A stretch of DNA of 64,000 bases from Lineus longissimus (GCF_910592395.1 NC_088320.1:2728001-2792000), one strand, 5' to 3'; counted from the stretch's first letter, positions 1-14,513 are shown. Program-made: numbers and translations. Notes: a model not told the origin generated them from the letters alone.

Positions 1-3000
1 TGCACCACACTGGCATACATGTAGTCAATCAACTTTTACTTCGAAGTGAAAATTTATCTCTCCGACTCTCTGTTAGAACTACAGATGTCACTACTAGTAG
101 CTAACAGAACATTTTCTGCAACTTCAAAAGAGTTTTTAACAAATCTGATACCGCTCTAATGGTTTTATACCAAAGAGAAATGGCTATTCAATATATCTTC
201 TAAACTTGGCAAAACCTCTTGGGGTTGTAGGAATTTCGGAACCAGATATCAAAATGCCCAAAAGGCTTGGCTGTGGGGCATAGCAACATTTTTCAAGTTT
301 CAGATCTTCGATAAAATATCATCCAAAATGGTATTGAATATCAAATATTATGAATTGGACACTGCGACCACTTTAACAGAACCATTTTGAAAGAGGAATT
401 CTGGAGATGAGGGACAATTTCAATAACACTCAATTTTTAGAACATCATGCAGAGATCTGCAAAAAATGGCCAAATTCCAGGACTCATTAAGATCTCCTCT
501 CACACAGGGGAACCTCACATTATAGAAGTGCTCTATAATTTAAACGAAATGAGATTGAGCGTTTCGTTACATTGCTAGAATGGTCATTAGGACTAATGAA
601 GAAGGCTAGACATGTTAAATATTTCAACTCCTTGATATTTTCGCAGAATAGTGAACATGTCGAAGAACTTCATTTCCTTATTATCTTTATCAAGAGTTCT
701 CAGATGGGTCTTGTCATTCTCTTACAAGGCCTGATCCCAGCGCCAGGCAGTGCTGACATCACATGTTTTTGGGACCAGTAACTTGCCACATTGGTGACGA
801 AAATGACTGCAATTTCTCCAAAAACGTCAGCAAAAACATCATGAAGTTATTTTACACCATTTAATTGAATTGAATAAGTGGATAATTCAAAGAAAATGAG
901 ATAGCATCTTCCCTTACAGTAAGAGTTGGATGTTCGTTAGCGCTAATGAGTAGTGGCAGGTATAGCAACACCAGGAGCCGTACATACCATACTGTGGCTG
1001 TGTTTGTGTACATTTCTAGTGGGAAACTGGCACCATACCACAAGTTGAACTACAGAGGAAACTCCTTTACTCAAATATGTTTGCAGGACTGCTCATTTGG
1101 TTGGCCAGACTTACATACCTCCATTTCACAATAAGATTCTGCACGGCTACCAAATTAGCTATCTGGTTTCCCCCCCCCCCCCGTTATTAACTTTTTGATG
1201 ACAGGGTGACTCTAACAAAGACACCCTGCAAGTCACAGCCGAACCCCTTGTATAGCAGGACTTACTGCCTCAATCTTGATCAACCTTCTCATATGTGATA
1301 ACAGCGGCAGTCCACTAACACACCAGGAAACAGAGTTTCCCATACAAAAGCCTCCCGTTGTCCCAAACGGGTGTTAACCAACCCCCCAATACAATACCGA
1401 AGACCACACTTGAAAAAAATCAACCATATTTTCAAACAGACGCACCAAGGGTAACCATTAGCGCACATATCCTTGAGCTAATCATAATCACCAAATGTCA
1501 CAGAAATTAAACACCTTTTGAAAATATCTGATCCTTTTTTATTTAACGACATGAAGCAAATTCTGAAGGATACAATTCGAGCAAACTTCCCCCAAGACAC
1601 ACCCTAGCGCCAAATGCCATACACATATTGCGATAAAAATCTTCCCTTAAAAGGTTAATCAGAAATTACCCCCTTAAACGCGCATGTCAGATTCGATTAA
1701 GTGAGGACAATGCACCTTTAAATGGGGACAAGTCTGCTTTGAGAATATCAAAGAATCTGGCTTTAATTTAGTCACTCCGGGTGTTCGATTACCAACACAT
1801 TGAAAACGCATGTAAATTGAAAAACTGACAATATCGCGGCAGAATCGGTGAAAAATGCCCCTAAATGGACGGCTTCTATCGTCATCTCGGGCCATTCTCC
1901 GGCCATTACCATTATTACTGCTCCCGCACCACTAAGCACGAAATCTGTCAAAAAAACTTATGCGCAAAGAAAAATGTGATATGGAAACCTGCCCACAAAA
2001 GACAACCGGAGACGAGGGAACTTTTTAGATGGAAAAAACCTGCAATTATCTGCTCGCATACCACACTACCTCCAGCCGACCGGGTATTGTCCGTTCGCAA
2101 AACGTCCGGTGATTTGCCAAATCGAATTGGTGCTACAATGAAATCATTTCGAGACGGTACGGTGCTTTGAAAGTTTGATTGTAGACAATGTTTTATCAGT
2201 TTAAATTGTGCTAAGAAGTGTTTTTTTGTGTCTTCTTCTCAGCTTTTTTTTGAAACGATCCTGAATATTTTTTTTCAAAATATGTTTTTTCGAGAAAATT
2301 TGAGCGACTTTTCTTTGAAAATCACCCTCTCAGCAAACAATAGCTCTTGCAAACAGATGAAGTATCATGCTGTTTTGGCACCTAGATATGTTTTTACAAC
2401 ATGGTTGATAGAATCTAAGAAAGGACCCCGCTTTACAGAAATAATTTTTAAAATCATCCAGTTTCATTCATTGGAGTTCACATTGAATATCACCCTATTT
2501 AAAACAGGCACACAGAATCTGTGCTCAAATTTGAGATCTTTACTGTAAGACGCTGCCACCTTTTGCCAAATAGCGTCAATTTTACAAGACCTCCAACAAT
2601 AACTGCATGAAACAGAACAAAACTTTGAATTTGCTGGAATTCTGAGTCACAACCAACAAGCTTGGACAAATCATCTGCACATCCCGAACAAGATCATACA
2701 GTGATCATTTTCGGACTCATCTCTGATCCTTTGACAGTATACCACATTCTGAATCAGTATCAATGAGCCCTATGACCAAATATGGTCACCTTCAAGTGGA
2801 TATCCATCAAATTGAACCCTAATCCACTATAATATACTTAGTTATTGTTGACATTATCTAGATTGTGATATCCAAATTGCAAATATCTCAAATATCTTAA
2901 GATTAAACAATCAAAATTTTATGAATGAATTTGCGCCAAATGTGCTACTGAAATTTAATCGGAACGCTATATATACTTTTATGAATGCGAGAAACGATGC

Positions 3001-6000
3001 TTTTATGAATGCCATCCTGGACACAGCCAAAAATAAACATGGTATCTCCACGCTCATCGCAGCCTGCGGACCTCCCACACGATATTTAATTCATGTCCAT
3101 CATCGGTTTTGTTACAAGACAAGAATTATCATAGTTAATCATTTGAGGAGAATAATATGACATGGGTCAATGGTCTAACACTATAGGATGTGACGGGCCA
3201 CTGGTCTAAAGGTATTTATGAAGTCTTATAAGTTGCCGATCTGAGAAAGACTGCCCTTTGCCTCAACTGTAAAAGGCTGCCCAGTTTAAGTGCCATCACA
3301 ATAAAAGTGTCACCATTTATTGCATTGAGAGTAAAATCATACAAGTGAAATCACGAAGAAATAAGATGCAATTTATGTCATTCTTTTTCAATTTCAACTA
3401 CAACTAGGAATTTCATTAATGCATTTGATTCAGCCTGCTCTATTCAACAAGCATTCGCAGTCTGTACAGAAGCTTTCCCTTTGCATTTGGGCAAGTTTTA
3501 CACATATTTCCACAAATTGATATTATTTACGAAAATCGCAAAAATAAAGCGTCTGCAAAGTATTGGGTGTTTACAGTTTGTGTTCCGTTATCATGATACT
3601 GTTCTTCATGTGGTATCATCAACTTGATCATCCTAGATTTCGATCCCGATCTCCACCTATCGCAATCTGATCATGTCATAACTGATTAGATTTGCCGATC
3701 TCATTTTCTCCTTTATCCACTGCAGGACATGAATTATGGCCACCAGGTGGCTTTGCGGCTGTGGGTGGGGATGCCTCTGATAAAGGAGACCACTTTCAAA
3801 CAGTTTCCTGAAGAAGTCCAGCTCCCCTTCCATTTGGTTTTTTTAGCTTTTCGCTGAATCCACAGATCGGAATCGGTTTTGGATTGAGATTTTTCATTCG
3901 GTGCTAAAGCCTGTTTTGTCCTCGACCCTCGCTCTAAACTCTACGTGACGGTGTATTACAAATCAGGTTTTCTTGCTTGCAACCATCATGGTTGAAGTAT
4001 TTCAGGCTTGTCGGTCACCAGCCAAGTTGGTCAAGAAGTACTGGCCAAAGGTTTGTCAAGTGGAGAGGTCATGCAACAACTTCATTGAAAGTAAAAACAA
4101 TACAGGAGTTGAACTAACTGTTTGCATAGCAGTCAAGAAGCTGCCTAGAGTACAGACACTGAAATGCAGATAGAAGAAACTGGCTGACTCTCAAGTACTA
4201 AGCTTACTTTGTAAGTAGACAGGTGAACTCTCGTAAACACCTCTATGGCTAGGTTCAGATATCCATGAAAGTGCTTTTTATCATGAAAGACGCAGATCCT
4301 CCTGATAAGATGGTGCCAAGTTTTACTACATCCGCGCGTTAGTAAATAAACACTTCTAGTAGAGGCCCTCAGTTCAAGGGGGGGGGGGAAATACTGACAT
4401 CCAGTTTGTTATGGTTAGTAAGAGAGATTCTAGAGGATGTTCTGCAGTGGCACAAATGATTCATACTTCCCCTCCTTGCCAAAATGGGGCAATACAAGTA
4501 CCTTTGGTGTTGCTTGAATTTCAGTTCAGACGAGGTGATACCCTCTTCAGACGATCAATCACTTTGCTTAAATTTCTTTTGTAATTTCATGCGCTACTTT
4601 TGACTTTGACCTGAAAGCTGTCAAATTCATCATATCTGATGGAAACTTGATGATATTCCTGCTGGTAAAACACACCTGGCTAAAACAAGATCAAAGTCGT
4701 CACCGGCGAATTTGAGACGATTCCCGTCCAACCGATTCCGAATATGACAGTCAGGAGCACTCTCAATTAACGGAACAATCGTCCATACATGTCAAATCGT
4801 CAAAATTTCCGAAGTGCTCGCAATATAAAAAGATTGCCATCAGTCGTTGTTTACAAAGTGGTCCTCGACCCCCTAAATTCTGTGCTTGATACTCGGCCGT
4901 TTTTAGATTTTGATTCATGCTGAGGTAACGTGAGTTGTCTGTACATTATGGTGTACTTTATGTACAAAATGTAAAGGATATCCTGGCAAGCTTGTATGAA
5001 ATAGAATTCTATATCTTTGTGTGTAAAAATACATAGAGGTGGTGTGAGGATAGAGTCTACATGTGTCGGCATCGGTAAACATAGTTTTGAAGCAAAGTTG
5101 AAACATGTTATTTCCGTGAGGTCAGATTAAAATCGGCATTCCGCCATTCTTCAAAACTTGTCCGACACCGGATGTGTATCCTGATATCATTTGGGAGAGT
5201 CCCTGTTTTTGGTCACTTTGATTATCATCAGAAATTGACAGAAAAGTGACATTTCCAATAAGTTCTAAAGCAGCTCTGACAAGATGTGTCAGAGGGTGAG
5301 AATGAGAATGAGAATGCTTCTGTGTTTGAAGGTTTCCATAGCTTGATACATTTCCACCCAGCCATGCAGCCTTCGTTAATTTTGACTGACATGTTTAATC
5401 CTCTGTCCAATCAAGGAAATGATTTTAGACTAATTACTGAGATTCTATTAATTGCAACTTAATTAAACCAGGTTTTCAGTATTCTACGGAAGTGTAAACT
5501 CCGCAGGAGATAAGAAGCCGGCAAATGTTTTAACTCAAGTGGTGGCAAATATACACATCTTAATTAATGGGTGCATTACCTGATGCCTCCGTTAATAACC
5601 TATTTTTTAAGAGAGACAAAGTCTTCCCAGTAATAGGCTTTAAAGTGAGAAAATGAATGCGAAAATATAAGACACACAAAATTTTCTGGGTTTACAGTAA
5701 TATCTGAACAGCAGATAGGAATGTATAATATGACAGCGCAACAGTTCAACCTTTGAGCGTTTAGTCGGTGTCTCCCCAACAGGATTCTGTCGACATAATT
5801 TCAATATTTTTTCAAGAACATTTCGGGTCCGAAAGATACTTGGATGTTTTCTGTGTCGATGGCTCTTGACAGACTTTCTCCGCCCAGCCAAGTGACCACC
5901 ATGTCATGGAGTGTGAATTCCCTGTATTGATGACTTCGTGGTAGTTTTTAACACTGCGATGAACTCGGTCGAGAATGTCGGCCATTTTCAGATTGCGATA

Positions 6001-7805
6001 CTTCGACACTTCAAGTCAAGAGGAGAGATTTCTGGGAATTGAGAAGGCACTGGAGGCCGGTTTTAGTGCTTAGAGAACTCCCATTATAATTCAGTGACAA
6101 CTATAATGACAGATGGCAGCACCAGTCACATACATGATGGTCTTGGGTCCTCAAAGAGGGAGGGGGGTACTGCAATGCTGGAGCAAATTTAAAATGTAAG
6201 AGTACCTCCTTTAAAACGGAAGTCTTGAATTGAAACACTCTTTTCACACAAAAACTTCCCGCACTTTTTCACAGGAAGTCTGAGTGATCAGTTTCCCTTG
6301 AGGATATGGTATCATGAATATGGAATGGGGACATTTCATACTTGGTATTCTGACACACTTTTGGAACCTGGATGTATAGTATCCCAACTTTTTGCATGAA
6401 TCATGGCATGAAATGATTATGTGGAGACAGGCTTTTAAGAGCTAATTTACTTTCTTCAATGACAGTACTAAGTAGTTTTTCTGTAGCTCTGATAAGGTTG
6501 TATACAATTCTGCCTCAGGCTCCTCATTAATCACGCAGCCAACACAATATTTTGTCACCGAACGTAAACAATGACGTGAATCCAAAAATAGAATCTTACT
6601 CAGGATCCACAAAAAAGACATTTGTTTGTTAGACTTTCAAAGAATTAATGCAGGAGGAGTATTTTTTAATTGGTTTTCAAAATCACTTCGCAAGCGATTT
6701 TAGTCGCTGCGTCCCGCATGAGGAAAGTGAAACACCCGTCATGTTTTGCCGGAGGATGGAAATGATGCAATCAATTCAGCGCGTGGAGATATGTGGGAAG
6801 TTTGGCTTGTCTTAAGTTTGCGTTTTGCCCCATAGTAGGCGCTTACAACACCCAGTCATTTGCAGCTTCCTTTGTGCTCCATAAAGATAACCTACTCTGG
6901 CCTTGACTTGAGATGGTGTAGGCCCTGGCCTATAATATATCATGTATCAGATTATCGTTTCATAATAAACCATCCTGTTTTTATCAAAGGAGGCAGAATA
7001 AGATTTCAGACTCCAATGAGTAGATAAGATTGATCAAATAACAATCCAAGTACAGTTTGTGTCAAAAGTAAAATAAAGCATGTAAATAACCTGGCCAGTT
7101 TAATGCACAAATTGGTTCCCAAACTTCTCCCCAGATGGCAGGATGGCACTCCTGAACTGCTGCAATGGCCTGGAAGAAGGAGAGGGTTCTTGTCTTGGTG
7201 TAATACATTGGGAATCTCGACCTCGTTGCCACCGAATGCACTGAAGTTACCACAAGAGTTGAACGCACCACCACGTAGGTTTTACGTGTGTCCGCCAATG
7301 CTGCGAATGCCTGCTATGTCGGCTCAAAGGTGTTCTGTTGGTACACTGTTTACTTTCGGTCATACTACACCCCGTATGCCTCAACAAATGATTCCAAGAC
7401 CACAGATCTGTTTTATTATTACACAGGTAGCCTGTGAAAATAGTACTGTTGGAAGATCTGGCTGAACATCCAGGATGCCGGATAACTTCCAACACCATCT
7501 TGTTAAATTTCATACTCCATGCATTGGCTCCTTATCTCCGCACCAGGGCCAATGATCATGGTAGCAATTAGCAACTGTTTGCCCTTTGCAAAATAACAAA
7601 GATCCTCAGCAACCATTTTATATTCCCAAAGAAGAGCAAGTTGCTTGGCAACCATTTGGGATTTAGAAAGAACAAAATCCACAGCAACTATTTTTCGTTT
7701 TGCGAAATCCTTAGCAATGTGTGCATTTTGAGATGGTCCCTGCAGAAAAACTCATTCAAGGTGAAGAAAGTGATGAAAAATAGCATCCCATAATGCAACA
7801 CCTAC
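1..7805. other. No assignable gene; AT-rich spacer or long intron
   Basis: I see no recognisable protein in either direction here. Open frames are short and do not look like conserved domains. The stretch holds a 13-C tract at 1170-1182 and an 11-G tract at 4378-4388. A good acceptor (pyrimidine tract plus CAG) ends at about 3724 and opens a 43-codon plus-strand frame that I do not recognise. On the minus strand an ATG in an AAAATGGCCGAC context (5983-5985) opens a short unassigned frame. The region could be intron or intergenic DNA of a gene outside the window. Confidence 0.5.
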
Positions 7806-7872
7806 CTTTGTCGCCATTTTTTCTTTTGATTTCATCTTTCACCGTCCGACCCTCGTCTGTGTCGGTCGCCAT
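7806..7872 (-). CDS. Possible first coding exon of an unidentified gene
   Basis: On the minus strand an ATG at 7872, in a GCCATGGCGAC context typical of animal start sites, opens 22 codons reading MATDTDEGRTVKDEIKRKNG and on to DK. It ends in phase 1 at a good donor (AAAG|GTAGGTG). The charged N-terminus and strong donor look like a genuine first exon, with the rest of the gene expected at lower coordinates. I could not find the next exon, do not recognise the protein, and a chance ORF is possible. Confidence 0.28.
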
Positions 7873-10285
7873 GGCAACATCTGGCAAATCTGTCAACGAA
7901 AAGTTAGAAGTCATGAATATTCATTAAAAAAATCTCAAGATTTTGACAAAACATCCAACTAGCAGGTGCAAGAAATAAAATTCCCATCTTGCAGTTTCAG
8001 TGTCCTCTGGCTCCATCACCACTGCATAATTCAAAGTATCGAAGAAAAAAATGGAAAAAATTAACTTAAGAGGGTTAATTCCAATATCACTGAAAAGTGA
8101 ATGGGTTAACTGAGGTCCGTCAGTATCTTTATCATCTCAGGACTAAAGATGTCCACTATTCATCCCATTCTATCCTAACAGTTGCATTCATCCCCAGCCA
8201 ATCCCAGTCCCATTGTTCTGTCAGCCCCTTGGCGATTTTCACGGACCACCACACCCCAAAAGATCACTCAGTTGTGATGAGCAATACAGTGACGCTGTCA
8301 CAATATGGCGTTACGTAACCAGGGCAACTGTAGATGCCGCTGACCATCGCCAACGGAAACATGTCTCATTGTGAGAAGCTCTGATGCAACGAAAGCACAA
8401 AAGCAGTGCCATCATTTGAGTAAATGTTTGTCGATTTTTAGCGACTTTTCCAACGCTGCCTTTGAAAAAGTGTCAAAGTTGACACAGATAGGGCCAACAA
8501 TGAAATTGATAAAATCGACTGTTGACTGATGGCGCGATTTGTGAGAGCGCTAAGACGGACAAACCATGATAGGACACGTCTCACCATAAGTCACTAAGGA
8601 GGTCAGCGCAGAACAAAATGTCCCGTTACATTTTTAGCCATGATGTAATCAACATTACGGAGTCTGGGTCATTCGATTTTTTGGTTAAGTTTTCAAATTT
8701 TGCAATGGATGGCCTGCGTTGCTGCAACCTGAACCTCATGGTCTGTACTCCCTTAAACATAGCTGGGGTTAAATCTTCATAAGATGCAAAAACCTTGGTG
8801 GTCAATATGGTGTTGTTGAGGATTCGTCCTAAATATTACGGAGGCTAGTTTTAGGTGAATGGCTAAACTCTCCAGCAGAGTTGTGTCCACTTCTACTTCC
8901 TACATTTAGACCGACAGTAGTTCTCGGATGATACCTCGGATGATACGTATTGGATGCGTCCAAGAGCCACCTTCTTTACAGAATTCCGGAAGAGACTAGC
9001 GCCAGGCCCGGCTCTTTAATCACAGGACATTTTCAAACAAGTCTCAACAAAGGCGCTAAACAGCTCAAGAAATTTGGTGTCAGAATTGTCACCATGAAGA
9101 AAGACCCTAAACTATCTTTGACAAGCAGACTATGGACCATCTTCAAAATGACTTGTCCAGCCCCAGGGGAAAAATCCCAGACAAAAAATCACATCCTTTA
9201 GAAAAACTGTGAAAAACCTGTCTCTTAAATGGTTGAATAGGAAGAATAAAAAAGTGTTTTTCTTTTTTTAAACTCAAAAATTCATTGTCATTGACTTGAT
9301 CAAAAGCACTTCACAGCTAAGATCCGTTGAACCATCTCCCAAGCTCTAGACGACAGGCCTTTTTCAATTGCATTGTTCTTACACTGTTTAATTGTGAAGA
9401 GGGTGCCACATGTACCCAAATTAGCAAAGATTTTAAATTTTTCTCTTTAAATGTTTGTTTTTGTTTTAAGGGATAACTGACCTCAAGCATTTTCTATGCT
9501 CGAAATGGGTCATATTGCGCCTTAATCCTGTCATTTCTTGTCGGAGATAGCAATATAGACTACTTCAGTTTTTGAAATTCCAAATAACTGCTTGTACAAC
9601 GAACTCACCACGCCTCACAAAACCTCCTGGCATGCCTGACCCCTTTTGACAGGCCTGATCCCCTCACCCCGTTGTCGTGCTCCCACTTACAACCCCTTCC
9701 CCTGAATTTCTGACAACCGCCTTGTAATAAGTGGCGACATTGTCCCGCCTCTCAGTGAACAAATGTAGCGTGAAGAGGTGACAATCGCCAGGGGCCGAAA
9801 ATAAACCCTCCTCCGCTCATCTTATTGTGGAAGCCAGACGACTTTCCCATTCAGAGCACACTCTATCATTTATATGACTAGTTTATAGTCATATCTGTAC
9901 ATAACATGATTATTAGTTCCACCCGTGTTTGATACCACCCGCCTTGTTTTGTGGACGAGTTACCGCCCACAAAAATATCAGCACCCCTGGACCTACCGGT
10001 CACATCTTTGGGATATCGTCACCCTGCCTAAGTCATCTTGACCTGTTATGTAACACCAGTAAGACATATTACCAATTGCATGTTCGTTGTCATGTTCATT
10101 GTCATGTTTTTACATGTTATCCTTAGTCAGTTGCAAAATAAATTTGAAATAGTTTGGAAAAGAATCAGTTTTTTCCATTTTTCTCAAAAGTAGAAATATG
10201 ACTTGGGCAATTATTTTATGAGGTTGATGATATAAACTGAGGACTGGTGTCAACCATTATACTTGTAACAGAGGAAAAACATCAA
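7873..10285. other. No assignable gene
   Basis: Nothing here translates into a recognisable protein. If the exon at 7806-7872 is real, its promoter would lie just above 7872, but I see no decisive promoter element. Short open frames at 8097-8318, 8950-9201 and 9929-10126 have no domain character. Confidence 0.5.
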
Positions 10286-10357
10286 GGTCCAACCGGGGAT
10301 TGAACCCGGGACCTCTCGCTTATAAGGCCATCACTCTACCGACTGAGCTAAAGGGAA
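10286..10357 (-). tRNA. tRNA-Ile(UAU)-like Pol III element, probably a pseudogene or SINE head
   Basis: Read on the minus strand, the A box TAGCTCAGTCGG (10339-10350) and B box GGTTCAATCCC (10296-10306) match the Pol III internal promoter consensus. The T arm is a perfect 5-bp stem (CCGGG/CCCGG) with a 7-nt loop, and the anticodon loop CTTATAA would give anticodon UAU (isoleucine). A TTTTT run at 10275-10279 lies just past the 3' end, as expected for a Pol III terminator. However, the 5' segment TTCCCTT does not pair with the 3' segment TTGGACC, and the anticodon stem is imperfect, so this is unlikely to be a working tRNA. Confidence 0.6.
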
Positions 10358-13300
10358 TTTCCTTCTAGCCTGGGCTAGTAGAAATGATGCCACCACTACA
10401 TACTGAAGCAATTTTTCTCGGGAGCTCAGGAGCATACAAAAATGGAACACTACTCTACATACAAGTCCCAGTTAAACATTTACTAACTTAGGGCTTTGGA
10501 ATTTTAAAAAACCCAACTCCATCATGAAATGTTCGGACACAGTTCATGAAACCAGACTAAACGTTGTGAGAAAAAAACCCTTTAAAAACACATTTATCCC
10601 CTCTGGACAGTTTTTAGGGACTTGGTGACCCCTCGGTCAATAGACCAATTATCTTAATTTACACGACTAATTTCACTATTTGTGGACTAATTGACGGAGA
10701 ATGACACACAAATGTAAAGATCACGACAAAATGGATGGATCAACAAAGTGATTTTTACTTGTCATTAAATCAGTTATTTGCAGAACAATTTGAAGAAGCA
10801 TGTCAGGCCAAAGGCTTTTTAATCAAAGATTAAGTTCTCAAACAGAGGAGTATAGGATGTTTCAGTCAAGAATAGATAAAGATGATCGAGTTGTCTTGAC
10901 CACTTTTCTGTCACGAAGCAGACTGCTCCCTGACCCTTGCCAGAGTCATCTTCACCATTGAGACCATTGACTGAAGGTAGAACCTGTGCATCTATTGGAG
11001 ATTCGTAGACTCAAGAGGTTGTAATCCGGTCAGAGTTGTGTTCACCTTCAGTTGGAGTGCCCTTCAAATCGTGATCACTTCCTATCAGATCGTCCCTCAA
11101 GAGTGAGTGACTTGGCTGTGCATTGTTTTTGACCCTCACTTCCTGACACATTCCTGTCTCCTTTGCAGCACCAAGAGGATGCTTCTCTGCTAAAGTGGTT
11201 GTAATCTCCTCTCCTGCTCTTCTTTTTCAAACTTCCTTGGCATTGCACGGTCCAGCAAGTGGTTTCAGACCAATGCAGGACATTTCATTGTTAGTTTGCA
11301 GAGCTGTCGGGGGATACCACCTCTCCTCTTCTTCCTCTTCTAAGTTCTACATCATTCACTCTGCACTACGATGTGTTATTCTTCAAGGAGTATTCCTCCT
11401 TCAAGGTGGGATGCCAGTACAGTTAAGTGCCAATGGGTCAACTGGCCCACTGACTCCATCTTTGGCCAGTAGTAGAGTTTCACTTGGTGGGGTCTTTGGT
11501 TTGCCCAGTGGTACACATGTAGCCACCAGATACCAAGGCAAGCTACATAGGACTATGAATTCTCCACCCAAGACAGATCTTTCCGAGAACTAAAGTTTGT
11601 GCGATACCCTCTTTCTTGCAAGCAATATCAGCATCTCTTCTCGCCCCATGAAACCCGGATGCAGTTATTTTAAGATAAGATGGCTACCAGCTGATGAGGC
11701 CTGTTGAATTGATTTCTTTATTGATGAAGAATTGTGTTAATTGATTATCTTGAATCAGTAGCAGTTCACCTTGGAGAGGGGGGCAAAGGGGGTGCCTAGT
11801 AACAATCTTAGGAGACTAGAAGAGGGGGGAATGGGGTACATTATCATGAAGTTTTCTTGTAATTCAGGTTCAAAACCGGAAAAAAATTAACAAAATTTTT
11901 GGAAATAAGGAATGCAAAGTTCACAAAGATTGAGCAAAAGTTCATCGAGGACATTAACCAGCATCACTGAATTTTTAACAAAGCTAGTTCATTTTGTGTT
12001 TGTGTTAAAATGGGTGTCAATGGCATCTAACTCAACCCAGAGGGGTAGCTTATCAGAATCGGGTCGGTAAACCTCAGACAACATCCCCTCAAAAATTTGC
12101 ACTAAATCCACACCAAATTCTTTCCCATCTTTGTAGACTAAGTGTTTTTATTGTGTCTTTGACTAATACTTTGCCTATTGTCCGTTTCAAAAGCAAAAAA
12201 TCAAAATTGAAAATACAACTGGATTATTTTCAAAAGAGGTGAGTACAGTGTTGTCCATGTCAAAAGGGAAATGGTCTTGGTATTGTCTGCGACATAAAAA
12301 GAAACAACGACCTATTGTCTGTTCCAAACAAGAAGTCAGGAAGTGCACTGTTATTTACTAATTGAATTGAGACTGAAGAGTCGAATCAAATGATGACTGA
12401 GCAAAATCCCAATCTCAAGCAAGGTGACCAGGCAGCTCAAATGCGTCGAAAATAGGAAGTTTTGGCCGGTTTAAGTTACCATTTCAAAATTTCAGCAGCG
12501 GACATGACACAAATCAAACAAATTCATTTTTCGGCCTCGAGACTTGGTGCTGTAACTTCTCAGCTCTGACAATGGTCATTGCTATTCCTGGTAGGACTCA
12601 ATAGCCTAAAAGTCCACCCGAGACTTTTTCAATTAGATCTGAAGAGTGGCATGATTGTTGGCGGTGAATGGATGAATGGCTGCTTTGGACTGAGAAATGG
12701 GTGCCAGATTGTTACATCTTACAATGATGCACATACATTTTGTAGGCAAATACTGGGGTGGGAACCAAAGGATGTTGTAGCCTACACAATGTCCATTACA
12801 TTGAACAGAAGGGCTACTTTTACAGACCTTTTCAAGCACATTTGCTGTTGTTGACAGTGCATGCAACTGTTGCCACGGCATGACACAGTGTGTGTCTCCT
12901 TGGACAAGACCCTTCACTTGACTTGCTTTCTCAACATTGAAAACTCAGTCAACTTGGTTGTTACAATCAAAACTCAGTCAGGAATGGTTGATTTGGACAA
13001 ACTGATTTTTAAGAACTTTCCGTTTGGACCTAATTTGTTGCAAAGATTTTCATTCATTGAGATTGGATGTATCCAAACTCATTTGAAAAATTATAATTGG
13101 TCATTAGACATCCACTGGAGCACTGTCCAGAGTCTACCAACAGCGCAAAAACCACTTCTAAGAAAACACGAAAAAAAACTTTCTTTATTTGTTGTTCTTC
13201 ATGTCCATAAACTTTTCCCTTTTATCTTCGTCCCCTTTGCGCATCGCGATGGACAGAAGACGATCACAGGAGTACATTCCAGTCTGTGTGTCCTGAATAG

Positions 13301-14513
13301 TTGCAGTGGAGGCGGGCAGCGCACGATTCACCAGCGAGAGCAGGGAGTCCGTGTAGGCGCTACGGGGTGCTATAAATTATCACCAAACGTATTGTCCAGT
13401 TGTCCTGAAAACGCATCCAAAAATAGGAAAAGTGACACGATTGTGTCATTCTCTCCATTTTCTCGGCCCATAATGGGGACATCAATAACACCCCTGAGGT
13501 GCGGAACTTCGTAGGCTGGGTTCGATTGAATGAGCCGTCTTTGCCAAGCGGATGCCGCGTTTATGCAATGATGTAACGCAATGCGGTCGAGTTGTGCCAA
13601 CTGAGTGTACCCCACACCGTTCCCCACTGGTCACTGGTCGCCCTCCCAAGTTTGACCACTGGGAACTTGCGTGGGGCAACCTTTTATAGGGAACCGAAAT
13701 ATTTCTGCAACAATGAAAAGATGAGAGAAAGATCTTTACTGTAAGGTTTCAGTTCTAAGATGTTTCCAAGCTTTTTCCCCTTAGTGTGTACCACACCACT
13801 GACCAAGGCATTAGGGTGAGAGCAATTTTCATGTTGCTTAGACAATCAGTTCTTGGTTGATGGAATGAATTCTATCTGTACCTAACTTTTGAGATGGTCC
13901 CTTAAAGATATTTGGAAATCTTCTCTTGAACACTTGAAGGATGACCCACCATGTCTCAATATTCAGTATATACATTGTCATTGGTCGTCCCCTGTTCTCG
14001 ACATGCATATTCATAGGGATTTGACTTTTTCTTCAAAAATATTTAAAAAAGTACAGATGTAATTGTATTTTGAGATGTTCCCTAAACTCATGAAGTTTGC
14101 AACAAAGAATGGCATGCATTTCCGATGGTAAATCAGTAGAAAAATCAACAAGAAATTTAAGACAGTGCGCATGTGTTTGGTCTTACTTCTACCCATGATT
14201 GCTTTCAACAAAATCGTTTTCTTCATCTGAAAAAATCTGCCAAGATGTTTTCTCCGTAAACTGTGTTGCGAATCCTGGCTTAAATTACCGACCGCTTCAT
14301 TAACGAAGTAAAGTAATTAGCAAAGTTCACAGTGCACTTCCTCTGGGGACAATTAAGATATTCACGATAATGGGACCCACGGGAAATTACACTTTTTTTT
14401 CTGCAGAACTCCAAGGGAGGTACTGGCTTGGCTGCCATTAACTGCACTTTTTGAGGACAATCTTGGCAAAGAAAATGAATGGAGTGTCTCGATGCCATGC
14501 AGGAACTAATGCA
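10358..14513. other. No assignable gene; two unassigned open stretches
   Basis: No conserved protein is recognisable. A strong acceptor (ctgtctcctttgcag) ends at 11168 and is followed by a frame that stays open to a stop at 11593; its Ser/Gly-rich translation is not familiar. On the minus strand a CpG-richer block at about 13200-13680 has overlapping open frames, including a 59-residue frame ending at about 13182, also unassigned. Either could be an exon of an unknown gene, but neither is supported beyond an open frame. Confidence 0.4.

Noticed and set aside
861-1043. Hydrophobic minus-strand ORF (VRLLVLLYLPLLISAN) resembling a signal peptide
   Set aside because: Single short ORF without supporting exons; composition alone is weak evidence.
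3725-3856. Short open frame after a good acceptor (DMNYGHQVALRLW onwards)
   Set aside because: Only about 43 codons, no clear donor, not recognised; the acceptor may be chance.
7060-7513. Overlapping open frames on both strands with Cys/Asn-rich translations
   Set aside because: Frames are interrupted and shift between one another; they look like an old pseudogene or repeat at most, with no identifiable family.
11169-11593. Ser/Gly-rich open frame following a strong acceptor
   Set aside because: The translation has no familiar domain and there is no supporting neighbouring exon; noted under the spacer entry only.
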